Below are positions 63,639-64,000 of a stretch of DNA of 64,000 nucleotides, piece after piece. The DNA lies in assembly GCA_021734325.1 (NCBI GenBank), contig JAIPJF010000011.1, forward strand, positions 38,218 to 102,217, written 5' to 3'. Every line of letters starts with the position of its first letter. Within the stretch, counting starts at the first letter, position 1. A program made the position numbers and the translations under genes. The stretch is from Fidelibacterota bacterium. Lineage in GTDB: Bacteria; Fidelibacterota; UBA8477; JABMPR01. Below the pieces are notes generated by a model. That model was not told the origin of the DNA. It made no database searches and saw only the letters and a program-made list of their open reading frames with translations.

Positions 63639-63836
63639 TTGCCGCGTTTCCCGGGGGTTACCGCAACAACAACAATGGTAACTTCAACAATATGGGTAAC
63701 AACGCCAACTTCTGGTCATCTACGGAGAACAATAGTAACAACGCCTGGAACCGGAAATTGAACTACAACAATGCCAATGTCAACCGGAACAACAACAATA
63801 AGCAAAACGGTTTTTCGGTGCGTTTGGTGAGGGATT
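63639..63836 (+). repeat. DGR template repeat (TR)
   Basis: 198 bp, non-coding template. In the frame of VR it would be 25 Asn codons (AAC/AAT) plus Lys and Tyr; AAC-type codons can mutate at A without creating stops. 66 of 198 bases are A, of which 36 are changed in VR. TR lies between avd and RT. Confidence 0.98.
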
Positions 63837-63851
63837 TATCACAGTCAATCA

Positions 63852-63883
63852 GGGCAGGGCGGTCAATTATGGCCGTCTTGCCC
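63852..63883 (+). terminator. Hairpin with T-run directly before the RT start
   Basis: GGGCAGGGCGG (63852-63862) pairs with CCGTCTTGCCC (63873-63883), two G-U pairs, 10-nt loop, followed by ATTTTT (63885-63890) and then the RT ATG. This looks like an intrinsic terminator or attenuator separating TR from RT. It leaves no room for an SD. Confidence 0.5.
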
Positions 63884-63890
63884 CATTTTT

Positions 63891-64000
63891 ATGCAATTAT
63901 CACTCTTTGAAGAACAAGACCGCGATAAAATTCTAACCGACTTGTTTCAGGCCTATTTTGACGCCCGAAAAAATAAACGAAACACATTAAATGCCCTTGC
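63891..64000 (+). CDS. DGR reverse transcriptase, N-terminus (cut by window edge)
   Basis: 36 codons visible: MQLSLFEEQDRDKILTDLFQ, then the AYFDARKNKRNT segment, a signature of the N-terminal region of DGR/retron-type RTs in the avd-linked group. The catalytic YxDD and the palm lie beyond the window. Position and TR/VR statistics make the assignment strong. RT copies TR RNA with adenine misincorporation. Confidence 0.87.
   Translation, partial: MQLSLFEEQDRDKILTDLFQAYFDARKNKRNTLNAL

Noticed and set aside
63522..63910. Open frames across TR (for example the 63522-63761 and 63692-63910 frames with many Asn codons)
   Set aside because: These are frames over the non-coding template repeat. The Asn-rich reading is the TR version of the VR codons, with no start or ribosome site of its own.
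1..64000. CRISPR arrays, tRNA, rRNA, prophage or transposase genes
   Set aside because: I looked for spaced direct repeats, cloverleaf-like segments and mobile-element enzymes in the non-coding stretches and found none I could support. tRNA detection by eye is limited.

Overview
This 64 kb window looks like the chromosome of a Gram-negative bacterium of the FCB superphylum. It may be a Candidatus Marinimicrobia (Neomarinimicrobiota)-type lineage, but this is a judgement from gene style and no rRNA gene is present to settle it. Supporting signs are TonB and RND export systems, many outer-membrane-type lipoproteins, a fused CcoN-CcoO oxidase subunit, SprB and Fib-succ-major domains, and strong GGAGG-type ribosome binding sites. 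I see no tRNA, rRNA, CRISPR array, prophage or insertion sequence.

Layout. 1-7.2 kb (- strand): a complete cbb3 oxidase operon in the order rrf2-ccoI-ccoS-ccoNO-ccoQ-ccoP-ccoG, with ccoG cut by the window edge. 7.4-18.1 kb: a TonB-like protein, a glycosyltransferase remnant, a phosphatase-type lipoprotein downstream of valS, a membrane DnaJ protein, a CarboxypepD-like protein and an ABC-2 exporter. 18.2-30.9 kb: two export systems (an RND pump with its adaptor, and a TetR-LolA-like-OMP-MMPL operon with a good TetR operator), separated by a cyclophilin and an LTA-synthase-like sulfatase. 31-36 kb (+): peptide-binding lipoprotein, DUF819 transporter, rhomboid protease and a PhyH-type dioxygenase. 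36-38.6 kb (-): acetyltransferase, an exported nickel superoxide dismutase, a 43-residue lysine-rich protein and two hypothetical proteins. 38.9-42.7 kb (+): K+ channel, cNMP-binding protein, SlyD-like FKBP and a GHL10 hydrolase. 42.8-51.6 kb (-): a long gene run with an ABC exporter, GNAT protein, bacteriohemerythrin, recG, SOUL, DUF2461, NYN/LOTUS and DDAH. 51.8-57.4 kb (+): FAH-family enzyme, ArfB, acetoacetyl-CoA synthetase and a ClC-CBS-TrkA_C antiporter. 57.4-61.2 kb: repeat-rich, gene-poor DNA around a GltS-like transporter.

The most interesting part is the right end (61.0-64.0 kb), which is a diversity-generating retroelement (DGR). A surface lipoprotein (61194-63098) carries SprB repeats and a C-terminal Fib-succ-major (C-type-lectin-like) domain whose last 198 bp form the variable repeat (VR, 62899-63096). 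Next come an avd accessory gene, the template repeat (TR, 63639-63836) and the first 36 codons of the DGR reverse transcriptase (63891 to the edge). Aligned at a fixed offset of 740 bp with no gaps, VR and TR differ at 36 of 198 positions. All 36 are adenines in TR (24 to G, 10 to T, 2 to C); none of the 132 non-A positions differ. This is the signature of adenine-specific mutagenic retrohoming. A perfect 24-bp palindrome sits 17 bp past VR, further hairpins flank TR, and a repeated palindrome lies just upstream of the target gene.
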